DNA of 64,000 bases from Legionellales bacterium (GCA_002708265.1 PANA01000004.1:124001-188000), one strand, 5' to 3'. Counted from the stretch's first letter, positions 1 through 10,057 are shown. Made by a program: numbers and translations. Notes: generated by a model from the sequence alone, not told the origin.

Positions 1-1434
1 TGTAATCCTGAAACCGTTTCTACTGATTATGATATTTCAGATCGTTTATATTTCGAATCTTTAACACTGGAAGATGTATTAGAGATTGTTCATGTTGAAA
101 AACCTGAAGGTGTCATTGTGCAATATGGTGGGCAAACCCCACTTAAACTTGCAAAAGCGTTAGAAGCAGAAGGTGTCAAAATCATTGGTACAGCGCCCGA
201 AGCAATTGACAGAGCTGAAGACAGAGAACGGTTTCAGCAGTTGGTTAATAAATTAAATTTAAAGCAGCCACCAAACGGAACTGCTCGTACAGTTGCTGAA
301 GGGAAGAAAATAGCTGAAAAAATTGGATTCCCTCTAGTGGTCAGGCCTTCATATGTTCTTGGTGGACGAGCAATGGAAATTGTTCATAACGATGAAGAGC
401 TACACCGATATCTAACAGAAGCCGTTCATGTAACGCCGGATTCGCCAGTGCTTCTAGATCGCTTTTTAGATGATGCTATCGAAGTCGATATTGATGCTGT
501 CAGTGACGGGAAAACCGTTCTAATCGGTAGTATTATGGAGCATATTGAACAAGCAGGTGTCCACTCTGGTGATTCATCTTGTTCTTTACCGCCACATAGT
601 ATTAGTGATGAGGTGCGTTCTAAAATTGAAGATCAAACAAGACAAATGGCACTTAAGCTAGGTGTCATAGGGTTAACTAACGCCCAGTTTGCTATTCAGG
701 GTGACGACATCTACATTCTTGAGGTGAACCCACGTGCTTCTAGAACGATTCCATTTGTTTCTAAGTCCATTGGGGCCCCTTTGGCTAAGATCGGAGCTCG
801 TTGTATGGTTGGTCAAACCCTGGCCGATCAAGGGTACGAGAAACTGCCAGAAGCATCATTTTTTAGTGTTAAGCAATCTATTTTCCCGTTTGTTAAATTT
901 GCAGGTGTCGATCCTATCTTGGGTCCTGAGATGCGTTCGACTGGTGAGGTAATGGGAATAGGTACAGACTTCGTTACCGCTTTTTCAAAAGCTTTCAGAG
1001 CTTCTGGAAATGATGTTCAGAAAGACTCTGGTAAAGTGTTTATCAGCGTTCGTGACGCCGACAAGATGGGTGTGATTCCATTGGCAAGAGTGTTGATTGA
1101 ATTGGGCTACGAGTTAGTAGCGACCCGTGGTACTCAAATGGCATTAATAGAAGCGGGTGTTGAGTGTGAAATGGTGAATAAGGTAATGGAAGGTCGTCCA
1201 CACGTGGTTGATCTGATTAAAAACAATAAGATTGCCTTCATTATTAATACAACTGAAGGCCGACAAGCGATAGCTGATTCATTCACAATACGTCGCAGTG
1301 CTGTTCAGAATAAAATTAGCTGTACTACAACTCTTGCAGGCGCAAAGGCAATTGTATTAGCTTTGCGAAGTAATGCGCTTTCAAGCGTTAATTCATTACA
1401 ATGTTTGGAAAAAGAAGGTGAAGTTTGTGAATAA
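1..1434 (+). CDS. carB: Carbamoyl-phosphate synthase large subunit, 3' part
   Basis: The reading frame is open from base 1, so the gene begins before the window; 477 C-terminal residues are visible (the family has about 1070). CarB makes carbamoyl phosphate from bicarbonate, ATP and glutamine-derived ammonia for pyrimidine and arginine synthesis, together with CarA. The first residues ([18 protein letters not shown]) and [11 protein letters not shown] belong to the start of the second synthetase half. They are followed by the second ATP-grasp domain ([12 protein letters not shown]) and the C-terminal MGS-like allosteric domain (from about [10 protein letters not shown]). The stop lies inside the start of greA (8-base overlap), so the two are co-transcribed. 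Confidence 0.97.
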   Translation, partial: CNPETVSTDYDISDRLYFESLTLEDVLEIVHVEKPEGVIVQYGGQTPLKLAKALEAEGVKIIGTAPEAIDRAEDRERFQQLVNKLNLKQPPNGTARTVAEGKKIAEKIGFPLVVRPSYVLGGRAMEIVHNDEELHRYLTEAVHVTPDSPVLLDRFLDDAIEVDIDAVSDGKTVLIGSIMEHIEQAGVHSGDSSCSLPPHSISDEVRSKIEDQTRQMALKLGVIGLTNAQFAIQGDDIYILEVNPRASRTIPFVSKSIGAPLAKIGARCMVGQTLADQGYEKLPEASFFSVKQSIFPFVKFAGVDPILGPEMRSTGEVMGIGTDFVTAFSKAFRASGNDVQKDSGKVFISVRDADKMGVIPLARVLIELGYELVATRGTQMALIEAGVECEMVNKVMEGRPHVVDLIKNNKIAFIINTTEGRQAIADSFTIRRSAVQNKISCTTTLAGAKAIVLALRSNALSSVNSLQCLEKEGEVCE

Positions 1435-1903
1435 ATTTCCCATGACAGTAGAGGGAGCTGAAGCACTGAAGACAGAGCTTGAGTTCCTAAAATCTAAGGA
1501 AAGACCAAGAATTATTAATGCAATTGCTGATGCTCGAGCGCATGGTGATTTAAAAGAAAATGCAGAATATCATGCGGCTCGTGAGCAACAGGGGTTTATT
1601 GAAGGAAGAATCAAAGAGCTTGAAGGTAAATTATCTCATGCTCAAATCATTGATGTATCAAAACTGCCTCAAGACGGTAAGGTAGTTTTTGGTGTCAGTG
1701 TCCATTTAGAGCATATGGAATCTGGTGATAGAGTCGTCTACAAAATTGTTGGAGAGGATGAGTCAGATCTTAAAATGGGAAAAATATCAGTATCTTCTCC
1801 GATAGCTCGCGCGCTCATTGCAAAGTTTGAGGGTGATGTAGTTAAAGTACAAGCACCTGGTGGGATTATAGAGTACGAGATAATAGAAGTCGCGTACAAA
1901 TAA
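1427..1903 (+). CDS. greA: Transcription elongation factor GreA
   Basis: GreA binds in the RNA polymerase secondary channel and stimulates cleavage of backtracked transcripts. The protein is 158 residues, the usual length. It has the N-terminal coiled-coil hairpin ([19 protein letters not shown], then [17 protein letters not shown] with the acidic tip) and the C-terminal FKBP-like domain (SSPIARALI...GDVV). I chose the GTG at 1427, which overlaps the carB stop, because an AAGGTG ribosome site lies just upstream and the protein then begins like other GreA proteins. An ATG further upstream in the same frame would add an unconserved extension. It converges on yhbY with only three bases between the stops. 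Confidence 0.95.
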   Translation: MNKFPMTVEGAEALKTELEFLKSKERPRIINAIADARAHGDLKENAEYHAAREQQGFIEGRIKELEGKLSHAQIIDVSKLPQDGKVVFGVSVHLEHMESGDRVVYKIVGEDESDLKMGKISVSSPIARALIAKFEGDVVKVQAPGGIIEYEIIEVAYK

Positions 1904-1906
1904 GCG

Positions 1907-2170
1907 CTAGGGATTTTTACGATATATGGCGATGACGTGACCAATGCTTTTCACTAGTGTTACGTCATCAAAATGCGCTAAAATCTGGTTGGTCATTTCT
2001 TGCCTATCTTCCCGCTCTCCGTTTAAGCGAATCTTAATTAATTCGTGGGTTGTTAGCGCGGCATCAATCTCATTTAAGACGGCATCTGTTAAACCTTTTG
2101 CTCCAACGATAACAACTGGCTTTAGATGGTGTACTTGCGCGGCAAGTGCCTTTTTTTCATGTGGCGTCAT
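1907..2170 (-). CDS. yhbY: YhbY family RNA-binding (CRM domain) protein
   Basis: Small single-domain CRM protein of 87 residues. In E. coli YhbY associates with pre-50S ribosomal subunits. The family pattern is visible: LKPVVIVGAKGLTDAVLNEI at the N-terminus with the GxxG loop, then HELIKIRLNGE and a final strand VIAIYRK. The start is set at the ATG at 2168-2170 (MTPHEKKALAAQ), where homology begins. A longer frame to 2236 adds 22 residues without family similarity. The gene is divergent from rlmE and convergent with greA, as in many gammaproteobacteria. Confidence 0.9.
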   Translation of the reverse strand: MTPHEKKALAAQVHHLKPVVIVGAKGLTDAVLNEIDAALTTHELIKIRLNGEREDRQEMTNQILAHFDDVTLVKSIGHVIAIYRKNP

Positions 2171-2287
2171 AACAGAGATCACTCTAAACTGATAATATTG
2201 ATGTGTCTTTCTAACACAATTACTAAGGTTTGTCACCTAACGATAATATCTATAAGGTAGCTTATATTCACGCATTAAGGGTGCTTA

Positions 2288-2902
2288 ATGGCAAAAAAAG
2301 ATAAAAACTGGATGCAGCGACACGTCAATGATCGCTTTGTTCAAGAAGCAAATAAAGAAGGAATGCGTTCACGCGCAAGTTATAAACTATTGCAGATACA
2401 TGAACGTGATAAGCTGTTTCGTCCCGGTATGAATATCGTCGACCTAGGGTGTGCCCCTGGTGGGTGGAGCCAAGTGGCAAAGCAAATAGTTGGTCAAAAG
2501 GGCACTGTAGTGGGGGTAGATCTACTAGAAATGGATCCTCTTCAGGGGGTGCACTTCATCAAAGGTGACTTTCAAGAAGCGGAAGTACAATCAGGCTTAA
2601 TTTCATTTTTTGATGGTCCGCTAGATTGGGTAATCTCTGATATGGCGCCCAATTTAACAGGGCACCGTGCTGTTGATCAGCCAAGAGCTATCGCTTTGTG
2701 TGAGGAAGTCTTGTATTTTGCGCAAGACCATCTACATCCGAAAGGCGGTTTGCTCATTAAAACTTTTCATGGTGAAGGATTTGAAGAGTTTTTAAAAATG
2801 CTTCGTTCAACCTTCAAAAAGGTAGTTTCGCGTAAGCCAGAAGCCTCTCGAGGAGAGTCTCGAGAAGTTTATCTCCTGGCCAAAGAATTCAAATTGGTGT
2901 AA
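2288..2902 (+). CDS. rlmE: 23S rRNA (uridine-2'-O-)-methyltransferase RlmE
   Basis: RlmE (RrmJ/FtsJ) methylates the 2'-O of U2552 in the 23S rRNA A loop during late 50S assembly. The 204-residue protein shows the N-terminal RNA-binding segment (RSRASYKLLQI), the SAM-binding motif VDLGCAPGGWSQVA, the acidic motif ISDMAPNLTGH and the K-D-K-E catalytic pattern, including LIKTFHGEGFEEF. AAGGG at 2277-2281 gives a good ribosome site. It precedes ftsH by 52 bases, the standard rlmE-ftsH pair. Confidence 0.96.
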   Translation: MAKKDKNWMQRHVNDRFVQEANKEGMRSRASYKLLQIHERDKLFRPGMNIVDLGCAPGGWSQVAKQIVGQKGTVVGVDLLEMDPLQGVHFIKGDFQEAEVQSGLISFFDGPLDWVISDMAPNLTGHRAVDQPRAIALCEEVLYFAQDHLHPKGGLLIKTFHGEGFEEFLKMLRSTFKKVVSRKPEASRGESREVYLLAKEFKLV

Positions 2903-2954
2903 CGTTTTAGTAAGCATTACACCGTAAAGTTAGATTATTTACTAGGGGTCCGCT

Positions 2955-4889
2955 TTGAGTGACATGTTAAAAAATTTAGTCTTATGGCTAATCATCGCGC
3001 TGGTTTTGATGTCAGTCTTTAGTAACTTTAGTCCTAGGCAAGGAAATGTTATTAAGCTGCCATACTCTCAATTTGTACAAGAAGTACAAATGAGTAATGT
3101 TCGTTCGGTCGAAATTGATAACCGGCGGACGATTCAAGGGGCGTTGGGAGACGGGCAGGAGTTTACAACCTTTGTTCCTGTGCAAACAGGTGACCCTGAT
3201 TTATTGAATCAGTTGCTAACTCAAGGTGTTCAAGTTGATGGGAAGCCACCCGAGCAAGAAAGTCTACTGATGAGCATTTTTATCAGTTGGTTCCCAATCA
3301 TTCTGTTTATTGGGGTATGGATTTTCTTCATGCGTCAGATGCAAGGTGGCGGTTCTGGCAAAGGTGCTCTGACATTTGGTAAAAGTCGTGCCCGTTTAAT
3401 GAACCAAGACCAGGTTAAAGTCACTTTCAAAGATGTAGCTGGGGTAGAGGAAGCTAAAGAAGAAGTTGTTGAAATCGTCGACTTTCTCCGTGATCCTAAA
3501 AAGTTCCAGCAATTAGGTGGCCGTATCCCTAAAGGGGTTTTGTTGGTCGGACAGCCTGGGACAGGTAAAACCTTACTTGCAAAAGCGATCGCCGGGGAAG
3601 CAAAAGTACCTTTCTTTACTATTTCTGGTTCTGACTTTGTAGAAATGTTTGTTGGTGTGGGGGCTTCCCGTGTCAGAGACATGTTTGAGCAAGCAAAAAA
3701 GCATGCGCCATGTATTATCTTCATTGATGAGATCGATGCTGTTGGGCGTCATCGAGGTGCAGGACTTGGTGGAGGCCATGATGAGCGTGAGCAAACACTA
3801 AACCAGTTACTAGTTGAAATGGATGGTTTTGAAGGAACAGAAGGGGTCATTGTTATTGCCGCTACGAACCGTCCTGACGTTCTAGATAAAGCTCTATTAA
3901 GACCAGGACGATTTGATCGACAAGTAGTGGTGGGGTTGCCAGATATTATTGGTCGAGAGCAAATCTTAAAAGTACATATGCGTAAGGTTGCTGCAGAAGA
4001 AGGGGTTGATGCAAGAGTCATTGCACGTGGAACCCCAGGTTTTTCTGGTGCAGATTTATCTAATCTGGTTAACGAGGCGGCATTATTTGCTGCTAGAGAA
4101 GATAGTCGTTTGGTTAAAATGTCTCATTTTGATCGCGCCAAAGATCGAATTATGATGGGGACTGAACGTAAAACCATGGTGATGTCTGATTCTGAGAAGA
4201 AGATTACGGCTTACCATGAAGCAGGGCATGCTATTGTGGGCCTATTAGTACCTGAGCATGATCCGGTGTACAAAGTGACAATTATTCCTCGAGCACGAGC
4301 TTTGGGTCTAACCATGTTCTTGCCAGAGCAAGATCGTTACAGTTACTCAAAGCAACGTCTCTTAAGCCAAGTTGCCTCTTTGTTTGGTGGCCGTATAGCG
4401 GAAGAGTTAATATTTGGTCCATCTGCTGTCACAACAGGGGCTTCTAACGATATTCAGCGAGCAACTGAAATTGCTCGTAATATGGTTACAAAGTGGGGAT
4501 TGTCTGAAAAGATGGGCCCCCAAACTTATGATGTTGAAGATGGCGAAGTTTTCTTAGGGCATTCTGTCAATAATAAGAAAGAAATCTCTGATGAAACTGC
4601 CGCTAAAATTGATTCTGAAATACGCGCTATTTTGGATTCAATGTATACCAAAGCGAAACAGCTTATCGAAGACAACCGCGATAAGTTAGAAATAATGGCT
4701 GAAGCATTATTAAAGTACGAGACAATTAATAGTGATCAGATCCGGGATATCATGCAGGGGCAGCCACCACGGGAGCCGGAAAACTGGACACCTAGAAAAC
4801 CTCAGCCTCCTAGTGATGACGATATAAAGCAGCCATCAGAGGAAGCAAGTGTAAAAACACCACCTGCTGATGATCCTGGCCAAGCTTAA
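2955..4889 (+). CDS. ftsH: ATP-dependent zinc metalloprotease FtsH
   Basis: Membrane-anchored AAA+ protease that degrades misfolded membrane proteins and regulatory substrates; 644 residues, the same as E. coli. Two N-terminal membrane segments (about residues 5-21 and 105-125) flank a periplasmic domain. The AAA module has Walker A (GQPGTGKT), Walker B ([11 protein letters not shown]) and the second region of homology ([19 protein letters not shown]). The peptidase domain carries the zinc motif HEAGH. TTG at 2955 is preferred over ATG at 2964 because [12 protein letters not shown] matches the usual N-terminus and AGGGG (2943-2948) is well spaced. The C-terminal tail is proline- and acid-rich and not conserved. 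Confidence 0.97.
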   Translation: MSDMLKNLVLWLIIALVLMSVFSNFSPRQGNVIKLPYSQFVQEVQMSNVRSVEIDNRRTIQGALGDGQEFTTFVPVQTGDPDLLNQLLTQGVQVDGKPPEQESLLMSIFISWFPIILFIGVWIFFMRQMQGGGSGKGALTFGKSRARLMNQDQVKVTFKDVAGVEEAKEEVVEIVDFLRDPKKFQQLGGRIPKGVLLVGQPGTGKTLLAKAIAGEAKVPFFTISGSDFVEMFVGVGASRVRDMFEQAKKHAPCIIFIDEIDAVGRHRGAGLGGGHDEREQTLNQLLVEMDGFEGTEGVIVIAATNRPDVLDKALLRPGRFDRQVVVGLPDIIGREQILKVHMRKVAAEEGVDARVIARGTPGFSGADLSNLVNEAALFAAREDSRLVKMSHFDRAKDRIMMGTERKTMVMSDSEKKITAYHEAGHAIVGLLVPEHDPVYKVTIIPRARALGLTMFLPEQDRYSYSKQRLLSQVASLFGGRIAEELIFGPSAVTTGASNDIQRATEIARNMVTKWGLSEKMGPQTYDVEDGEVFLGHSVNNKKEISDETAAKIDSEIRAILDSMYTKAKQLIEDNRDKLEIMAEALLKYETINSDQIRDIMQGQPPREPENWTPRKPQPPSDDDIKQPSEEASVKTPPADDPGQA

Positions 4890-4908
4890 AATTTAAAAGG
4901 TGATTTTG

Positions 4909-5745
4909 ATGTCCACCACTGGTCCAGGTTTATGGCAAAGACAGGTTATGGGCGTTATTAACGTAACGCCTGATTCCTTTTCAGACGGCGGTAAGCACTT
5001 TTCTAAAAATAAAGCGCTCGCAAGTGCTCTAGAGATGATAGAGGCTGGGGCATCAATTATTGATATTGGTGGAGAGTCAACTCGACCTGGCGCAGATCCT
5101 GTTTCTGTGGATGAAGAGCTTGCTCGAGTGATCCCTGTCATAGAGTCTTTAAAAGCGTACTGTAGCGTTCATATCTCTATTGATACCAAGAAGACTGTCG
5201 TTATGTCAGCAGCGATAGAAGCTGGAGCGACAATGGTTAATGATGTTTGGGCTTTACAGGATGAGGGCGCGATTGATTGTGTTGCGAGGGCAGATGTTCC
5301 GGTTTGCTTAATGCATATGCAGGGTATGCCAGATAGCATGCAAGACAACCCTAGTTATCAGCACGTTGTCACTGAAGTTTTAACATTTTTAAAACAACGA
5401 AAAGAAGCCTGCATCGCAGGTGGAATCAAGCCTAAAAATATCATTGTGGACCCAGGTTTTGGCTTTGGTAAAACGCTGGAGCATAACTTGGCGCTGCTCA
5501 ATTGCTTGAGTGATTTTGCTGTTCTTGAGTCCCCCGTTTTGGTTGGCGTTTCAAAAAAAACAATGTTTGGTCAAATACTGGGAGGGCTACCGCCTGCTGA
5601 GCGTGGTCCTGCTTCTTTAGCCGGTGCAGTGATTGCTTGGTTAAATGGTGCTCACATCATCAGAACGCATGATGTGCCCGAAACATTACAGGCGCTGAGT
5701 GTTGTAAATGCAGTACGAGGCATCTCAGTAACTGGAGGGAACTAA
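4909..5745 (+). CDS. folP: Dihydropteroate synthase
   Basis: Condenses 6-hydroxymethyl-dihydropterin pyrophosphate with p-aminobenzoate to give dihydropteroate in folate synthesis; the sulfonamide target. Family signatures are clear: VMGVINVTPDSFSDGG, IDIGGESTRPGA, CLMHMQG, DPGFGFGKTLEHN and HIIRTHDV near the end. The ATG at 4909 is preferred to an in-frame GTG at 4900 because the AAAAGG ribosome site (4895-4900) fits only the later start. It gives 278 residues. It sits between ftsH and glmM in the usual order. Confidence 0.96.
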   Translation: MSTTGPGLWQRQVMGVINVTPDSFSDGGKHFSKNKALASALEMIEAGASIIDIGGESTRPGADPVSVDEELARVIPVIESLKAYCSVHISIDTKKTVVMSAAIEAGATMVNDVWALQDEGAIDCVARADVPVCLMHMQGMPDSMQDNPSYQHVVTEVLTFLKQRKEACIAGGIKPKNIIVDPGFGFGKTLEHNLALLNCLSDFAVLESPVLVGVSKKTMFGQILGGLPPAERGPASLAGAVIAWLNGAHIIRTHDVPETLQALSVVNAVRGISVTGGN

Positions 5746-5747
5746 TT

Positions 5748-7103
5748 GTGGCTTCAGCTTTATTTGGAACTGATGGTGTTAGAGGTAAAGTTGGGGTTGA
5801 TCCCATTACGCCAGAAGGGTTTTTAAGACTAGGTTGGTCGCTTGGTCAAGTTCTGATTAAGCAAAATCAAGCAAGTGTCGTGATTGGGCGAGATACCCGT
5901 CTTTCAGGCTCCCCCCTTTCTCTCGCTTGTATATCCGGTTTGTTATCTGCTGGATGCAATGTAATGGATGCAGGTGTTATGCCAACCCCTGGTGTGGCGC
6001 ATCTTGTGAATGCTTATCAAGCATGTGCAGGGGTTGTCATAAGCGCTTCTCACAATCCATATTTTGATAATGGGATTAAGTTTTTTAATGCTCAGGGCCA
6101 AAAGCTTCCTGAATCTCTAGAGCAGCAGATTGTCCAACAATTTATTTCGGAAACCCCACTGGACGTTGTGAATCAGTGTGGTCAGATGAACATTGCCCAA
6201 GATGCCATAGATAAGTATTTATCCTTTTTAAAGACGCAAGTCCCTAATTTGAATCTATCGAAAATGAAATTGGCGATAGATGCTGCAAATGGGGCTTGTT
6301 TTCAAGTAGCGCCACGTTTGTTTGAAGAGCTGGGAGCTCAAGTGGTTAGCATAGGCTCACAACCAGACGGTATGAATATTAATGATGGCTGTGGTGCTAC
6401 AGATGTAGAACGGCTTAGACGTTCTGTGTTGGAAAACCGTTGCGATGCTGGTATTGCACTCGATGGCGATGGCGATCGGATTATCATGATAGATCACCAA
6501 GGGAATATCATTGATGGTGATCAAGTTGTCTTTATTCTGGCAAAAGCTTGGCAAGCAAGTGGTCAATTATCAGGGGGCGTTGTTGGTACATTAATGTCCA
6601 ATTTGGGGCAAGAGCAGGCACTCACTGATTTGAAAGTTCCATATGCACGCTCTAAAGTTGGTGATGTCCATGTCTTACAATTATTACTTGAAAAGCAATG
6701 GAACCTCGGTGGTGAAAGTTCAGGGCATATTATTTGCTTAGATCATGCCACGACTGGTGATGGATTGATGACAGCATTAATGATGCTGCAAGTTCTTAGT
6801 GCTAGTCACAAGCCTTTATCAGAGCTTGCTCAAGAAATGCCAAAGTATCCAAGTGTGTTAGTGAATATACGTTGTCAAAATCCCCAACAGTGGATAAACC
6901 ACTCTGAGATTACTCAGGTCGTTGAGGATACTAAAGAAAGTCTACAATCTAACGGACGAGTTCTTGTCAGAGCCTCTGGAACCGAGCCTGTTATTCGGGT
7001 CATGATCGAAGGTAAAGACCGTCAGACTATCGAAAGAGCCACTGAGGCATTAGTCGCTAAAATTGAATCAGTTGTTCAGCAGTCTGCTTGTCATGGAGCA
7101 TAA
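5748..7103 (+). CDS. glmM: Phosphoglucosamine mutase
   Basis: Interconverts glucosamine-6-phosphate and glucosamine-1-phosphate for UDP-GlcNAc, hence peptidoglycan and LPS. The 451-residue alpha-D-phosphohexomutase shows the N-terminal FGTDGVRGKVG, the phosphoserine loop ISASHNPYFDNGIKFF, the metal loop DGDGDRIIMID, the sugar loop GGESSGHI and the phosphate-binding loop RASGTEPVIRVM. It starts with GTG two bases after the folP stop, with GAGGGA about seven bases upstream. Confidence 0.96.
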   Translation: MASALFGTDGVRGKVGVDPITPEGFLRLGWSLGQVLIKQNQASVVIGRDTRLSGSPLSLACISGLLSAGCNVMDAGVMPTPGVAHLVNAYQACAGVVISASHNPYFDNGIKFFNAQGQKLPESLEQQIVQQFISETPLDVVNQCGQMNIAQDAIDKYLSFLKTQVPNLNLSKMKLAIDAANGACFQVAPRLFEELGAQVVSIGSQPDGMNINDGCGATDVERLRRSVLENRCDAGIALDGDGDRIIMIDHQGNIIDGDQVVFILAKAWQASGQLSGGVVGTLMSNLGQEQALTDLKVPYARSKVGDVHVLQLLLEKQWNLGGESSGHIICLDHATTGDGLMTALMMLQVLSASHKPLSELAQEMPKYPSVLVNIRCQNPQQWINHSEITQVVEDTKESLQSNGRVLVRASGTEPVIRVMIEGKDRQTIERATEALVAKIESVVQQSACHGA

Positions 7104-7104
7104 A

Positions 7105-7824
7105 ATGAATCAGTTAATAATTGCGAATTGGAAAATGAATGCAGATAGGCAGTGGTTCCCTGATTTAGTAAGAACAATCGTTCGTGGGTGCTCTAGTCAA
7201 AATGAGGTCGTGTTGTGTCCCCCCTATCCTTTTTTATATGAGGTTGGTGCATTGTTAGATGACAGCCCAGCTTCTTTAGGGGCCCAGGATGTCAGTGAGC
7301 AAGACTCGGGCGCTTATACAGGACAGGTATCTGCATCAATGTTATCAACTATTGGTTGTGAATATGTGTTGGTAGGACACTCCGAGCGCCGACAGTATAA
7401 TCATGAATCAAATGAGCTGGTAGCTCAAAAGTTTGCAGCGTCGCAGGCAGCTGGTTTAAAGCCGGTTTTTTGTGTCGGTGAGTCATTGCGCCAAAGAGAA
7501 AATGACCAGACTGAAGACGTGATTTCAGATCAGTTAGCGCCATTGTTGGCGCTGGGTATTGAGCAAAAAGACGTGATTGTTGCCTATGAGCCTGTATGGG
7601 CGATTGGAACCGGTAAAAGTGCTTCACCTGAGCAGGCACAAGCCGTACACGCTTTTATTCGCTCAAAGCTGCCAGCTAAATCTCTAAAAATCCTTTACGG
7701 CGGTAGTGTGAAGGGTGATAATGCTAGCTCGTTATTTGCTATGCCTGATATCGATGGTGGCCTGGTTGGTGGGGCTTCCTTAGATGCAGAGTCTTTCTTG
7801 AAAATTTGTAACTTTGATAACTAA
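7105..7824 (+). CDS. tpiA: Triose-phosphate isomerase
   Basis: Interconverts dihydroxyacetone phosphate and glyceraldehyde-3-phosphate in glycolysis and gluconeogenesis. The TIM barrel is complete: N-terminal IANWKMN with the substrate lysine, GHSERR with the catalytic histidine, AYEPVWAIGTGKSASPEQA with the catalytic glutamate and mobile loop 6, and LYGGSVKGDNA / GGLVGGASLD for phosphate binding. The start at 7105 follows the glmM stop by one base and has GGAG at 7095-7098. At 239 residues it is slightly shorter than the E. coli enzyme (255) but lacks nothing essential. Confidence 0.96.
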   Translation: MNQLIIANWKMNADRQWFPDLVRTIVRGCSSQNEVVLCPPYPFLYEVGALLDDSPASLGAQDVSEQDSGAYTGQVSASMLSTIGCEYVLVGHSERRQYNHESNELVAQKFAASQAAGLKPVFCVGESLRQRENDQTEDVISDQLAPLLALGIEQKDVIVAYEPVWAIGTGKSASPEQAQAVHAFIRSKLPAKSLKILYGGSVKGDNASSLFAMPDIDGGLVGGASLDAESFLKICNFDN

Positions 7825-7833
7825 AACCTTATT

Positions 7834-8148
7834 ATGTTGAATATCTTATTTTTTATCCACGTCGTCGTCTGTTTTGCTCTTATTGGTTTAGTGCTAATTC
7901 AAAGAGGAAAAGGCTCTGATATTGGTGCCGCTTTTGGTAGTGGAGCCTCGAATACTGTTTTTGGCAGTGCGGGTGCGAATGACTTCCTTTCAAAAGTAAC
8001 GGCATATCTTGCTGTGGCATTTTTTGCCCTATCATTATCGATGACATATTTGACGCATGCGCATTTAAAGGCGTCCGGCGTTTTAGGAACAACCTCATTA
8101 TCGGACGGAGTTGAAAATGATTCTTCTTTGCCGGTGATTCCTGAGTAA
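7834..8148 (+). CDS. secG: Preprotein translocase subunit SecG
   Basis: Small inner-membrane subunit of the SecYEG channel. The 104-residue protein has two membrane spans (about 3-22 and 49-70) around the conserved cytoplasmic loop QRGKGSDIGAAFGSGASNTVFGS. The C-terminal tail is variable. It starts nine bases after tpiA without a strong ribosome site, so translational coupling is likely. The tpiA-secG-tRNA-Leu(GAG) order is the same as in E. coli and Legionella. Confidence 0.93.
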   Translation: MLNILFFIHVVVCFALIGLVLIQRGKGSDIGAAFGSGASNTVFGSAGANDFLSKVTAYLAVAFFALSLSMTYLTHAHLKASGVLGTTSLSDGVENDSSLPVIPE

Positions 8149-8225
8149 ATTACGAGTTGGGGATTTTGTAGCGTCTGTGCCATAGTTAAAAGCAGTGGCG
8201 TTTAACAAGTCTCTCGCTTTATATG

Positions 8226-8259
8226 ACTTATCTTCCTTGCTTAGAATGTTAAGATAAGT
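8226..8259. repeat. Inverted repeat between secG and the tRNA
   Basis: ACTTATCTT at 8226-8234 is exactly repeated in reverse complement at 8251-8259 with a 16-base loop. There is no T run after it, so it is not a typical terminator. It lies just upstream of the tRNA promoter. Its role is unknown. Confidence 0.35.
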
Positions 8260-8266
8260 TTATCAC

Positions 8267-8296
8267 TTGAGTTAACGTGATGTATTGCAGTATCAT
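8267..8296 (+). promoter_or_regulatory. Sigma-70 promoter of the tRNA-Leu gene
   Basis: TTGAGT at 8267-8272 and TATCAT at 8291-8296 are separated by 18 bases. Transcription would begin near 8303, a few bases before the mature tRNA at 8307. Good position and spacing; not tested. Confidence 0.6.
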
Positions 8297-8306
8297 CACT
8301 TTGCTT

Positions 8307-8391
8307 GCGAAAGTGGCGGAATTGGTAGACGCGCAGTGTTGAGGGCGCTGTAGAGAGATCTGTGAGGGTTCGAGTCCCTCCTTTCGCACCA
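8307..8391 (+). tRNA. leuU: tRNA-Leu (anticodon GAG)
   Basis: An 85-base class II tRNA. The acceptor stem GCGAAAG pairs with CTTTCGC and is followed by encoded ACCA. The anticodon loop TTGAGGG (8339-8345) gives anticodon GAG at 8341-8343. A long variable arm follows, then the T arm GAGGG-TTCGAGT-CCCTC. Its place between secG and nuoA matches leuU in other gammaproteobacteria. Confidence 0.96.
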
Positions 8392-8475
8392 TGGACTGTT
8401 GAGGAAATAACCTAGCGGTTCGCTCATTAGAAGGGATTTTACCGCTTCGTTCTCTCTTCACTTACTAGATCGTAT

Positions 8476-8502
8476 TCAAAATGCGACTTAGTCGCATTTT
8501 GA
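8476..8502. other. Perfect hairpin upstream of nuoA
   Basis: TCAAAATGCGAC (8476-8487) is followed by loop TTA and its exact reverse complement (8491-8502). The 12-bp stem lies 30 bases before the nuoA start. It could end tRNA transcripts in both directions, or act as an RNA structure in the nuo leader. There is no long T run beyond the stem. Confidence 0.5.
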
Positions 8503-8532
8503 TAGAGCTCACTAATAACTAAGGGTCTGCGC

Positions 8533-8889
8533 GTGTTAAGCAATTACTTTCCTGTGCTTGTTTTTCTTGTTCTCGCCCTCGGCATCGCTATCGTTCCTAT
8601 CGTGCTGGGGTTACTAATTGCACCTAGCAGACCAGATAAAGAAAAGTACTCTCAATACGAGTGTGGATTTGAGCCTTTTGAAGATTCTCGTATTAAGTTC
8701 GATATTCGTTTTTATCTAGTTGCTATCTTATTTATCATCTTTGACTTAGAAATTGCCTTTTTGTTTCCTTGGGCGGTTGTGCTCGATACAATTCCGTTTG
8801 CTGCCATTATTGCAATGGTGATTTTCCTTTGCCTGCTGGGTGTAGGCTTTATCTATGAGTGGAAGAAGGGGGCCTTGGAATGGGAATAG
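8533..8889 (+). CDS. nuoA: NADH-quinone oxidoreductase subunit A
   Basis: Membrane subunit of complex I at the junction with the peripheral arm. The 118-residue protein has three predicted membrane helices and the family motifs [35 protein letters not shown]. It starts with GTG, preceded by AAGGG at 8521-8525. First gene of a 14-gene operon with mostly overlapping or touching ends. Confidence 0.95.
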   Translation: MLSNYFPVLVFLVLALGIAIVPIVLGLLIAPSRPDKEKYSQYECGFEPFEDSRIKFDIRFYLVAILFIIFDLEIAFLFPWAVVLDTIPFAAIIAMVIFLCLLGVGFIYEWKKGALEWE

Positions 8890-9374
8890 AAGGGGTAATG
8901 AAGCAAGGTTTTGTCACCACTTCAGCCGATACCTTAATCAATTGGGCTCGTACGGGATCTTTGTGGCCAATGACATTTGGTTTGGCTTGCTGCGCTGTCG
9001 AGATGATGCACTGTTTTGCCTCACGGTATGATGTTGACCGTTTTGGACTTACTCCTCGGGCAAGTCCTCGTCAAAGTGATGTGATGATTGTATCGGGTAC
9101 ATTATGTAACAAGATGGCACCTGCTTTGAGAAAAGTTTATGACCAGATGCCTGAGCCACGGTGGGTCATTTCAATGGGCTCTTGTGCCAATGGAGGGGGG
9201 TACTACCATTACTCTTATTCCGTTGTTCGAGGGTGTGATCGAATTGTTCCAGTCGACATTTATGTCCCTGGCTGTCCACCAACTGCAGAAGCGCTACTTT
9301 ATGGTATTTTGCAGCTACAAAGAAAAATTTGGAAAAACGACACCATAGCTAGAAAAGAAGAAGGTACGGTTTAA
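8880..9374 (+). CDS. nuoB: NADH-quinone oxidoreductase subunit B
   Basis: Carries the terminal Fe-S cluster N2, which passes electrons to quinone. The cysteines are visible in [20 protein letters not shown] and [12 protein letters not shown]. Start ATG 8880 overlaps the nuoA stop by ten bases and has AAGGGGG a little upstream. The product has 164 residues. An in-frame upstream ATG at 8859 would lie deep inside nuoA and adds nothing conserved. Confidence 0.95.
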   Translation: MGIEGVMKQGFVTTSADTLINWARTGSLWPMTFGLACCAVEMMHCFASRYDVDRFGLTPRASPRQSDVMIVSGTLCNKMAPALRKVYDQMPEPRWVISMGSCANGGGYYHYSYSVVRGCDRIVPVDIYVPGCPPTAEALLYGILQLQRKIWKNDTIARKEEGTV

Positions 9375-9376
9375 GT

Positions 9377-10057
9377 ATGGCCACGTTGCAAGCCCTGACC
9401 AGCAGTATTGAGTCTGTTCTCGAAGAGTTTCTTGAGTCGATTGATATCGCCCACGGTGAGCTCTGCATTACGGTTGAACCGTCAAATCTTTTAACCGTTG
9501 CAAAAGAGCTAAAGAAACATCCAGCGTTAAAGTTTGAGCAGTTAGTTGATTTGTGTGGTGTTGATTATCTGCACTACGGCAAGGATGAGTGGACTACTGA
9601 AAATGCCACTGGAACAGGTTTTGAGCGAGCAGTCCGTCGCTTAGACAATAAGCCGAGTCCTCATTGGACAGGAAAGCGTTTCGCTGTTGTTTATCATTTT
9701 CTTTCAGTGACCCACAATCATCGTCTCCGATTGAAGGTATTTGTTTCTGAAGCGCAGCCAATTGTGGATAGTGTGGCTGAGCTATGGGCAAGTGCAAACT
9801 GGGCTGAAAGAGAAGCTTATGATTTGTACGGTATTTTATTTGCAGGGCATCCTGACTTACGTCGCATATTGACGGACTATGGTTTTGTGGGCCACCCATT
9901 TAGAAAAGATTTTCCTTTAGAAGGCAAAGTTGAAGTTCGTTACGATGCAACGTTAGAGCGGGTGATCTACGACAAAGTCGACATAGAGTCTCGTACATTG
10001 GTTCCTAAAGTGATTCGAGACGATAATCGATATATCGAAGATGAGGCACAAGTATGA
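9377..10057 (+). CDS. nuoC: NADH-quinone oxidoreductase subunit C
   Basis: Complex I 30 kDa subunit of the peripheral arm, 226 residues. The family signature is [27 protein letters not shown], followed by [12 protein letters not shown]. It is a separate gene here, not fused to nuoD as in E. coli; the ATGA overlap with nuoD keeps the pair coupled. Confidence 0.95.
   Translation: MATLQALTSSIESVLEEFLESIDIAHGELCITVEPSNLLTVAKELKKHPALKFEQLVDLCGVDYLHYGKDEWTTENATGTGFERAVRRLDNKPSPHWTGKRFAVVYHFLSVTHNHRLRLKVFVSEAQPIVDSVAELWASANWAEREAYDLYGILFAGHPDLRRILTDYGFVGHPFRKDFPLEGKVEVRYDATLERVIYDKVDIESRTLVPKVIRDDNRYIEDEAQV

Noticed and set aside
3335-4021. Minus-strand frames inside ftsH
   Set aside because: Shadows of the conserved ftsH coding frame; no start signals or family similarity.
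8249-8461. Minus-strand frame over the tRNA-Leu region
   Set aside because: It is the antisense translation of the tRNA (the familiar KEGLEPSQ-type artefact) and has no ribosome site.
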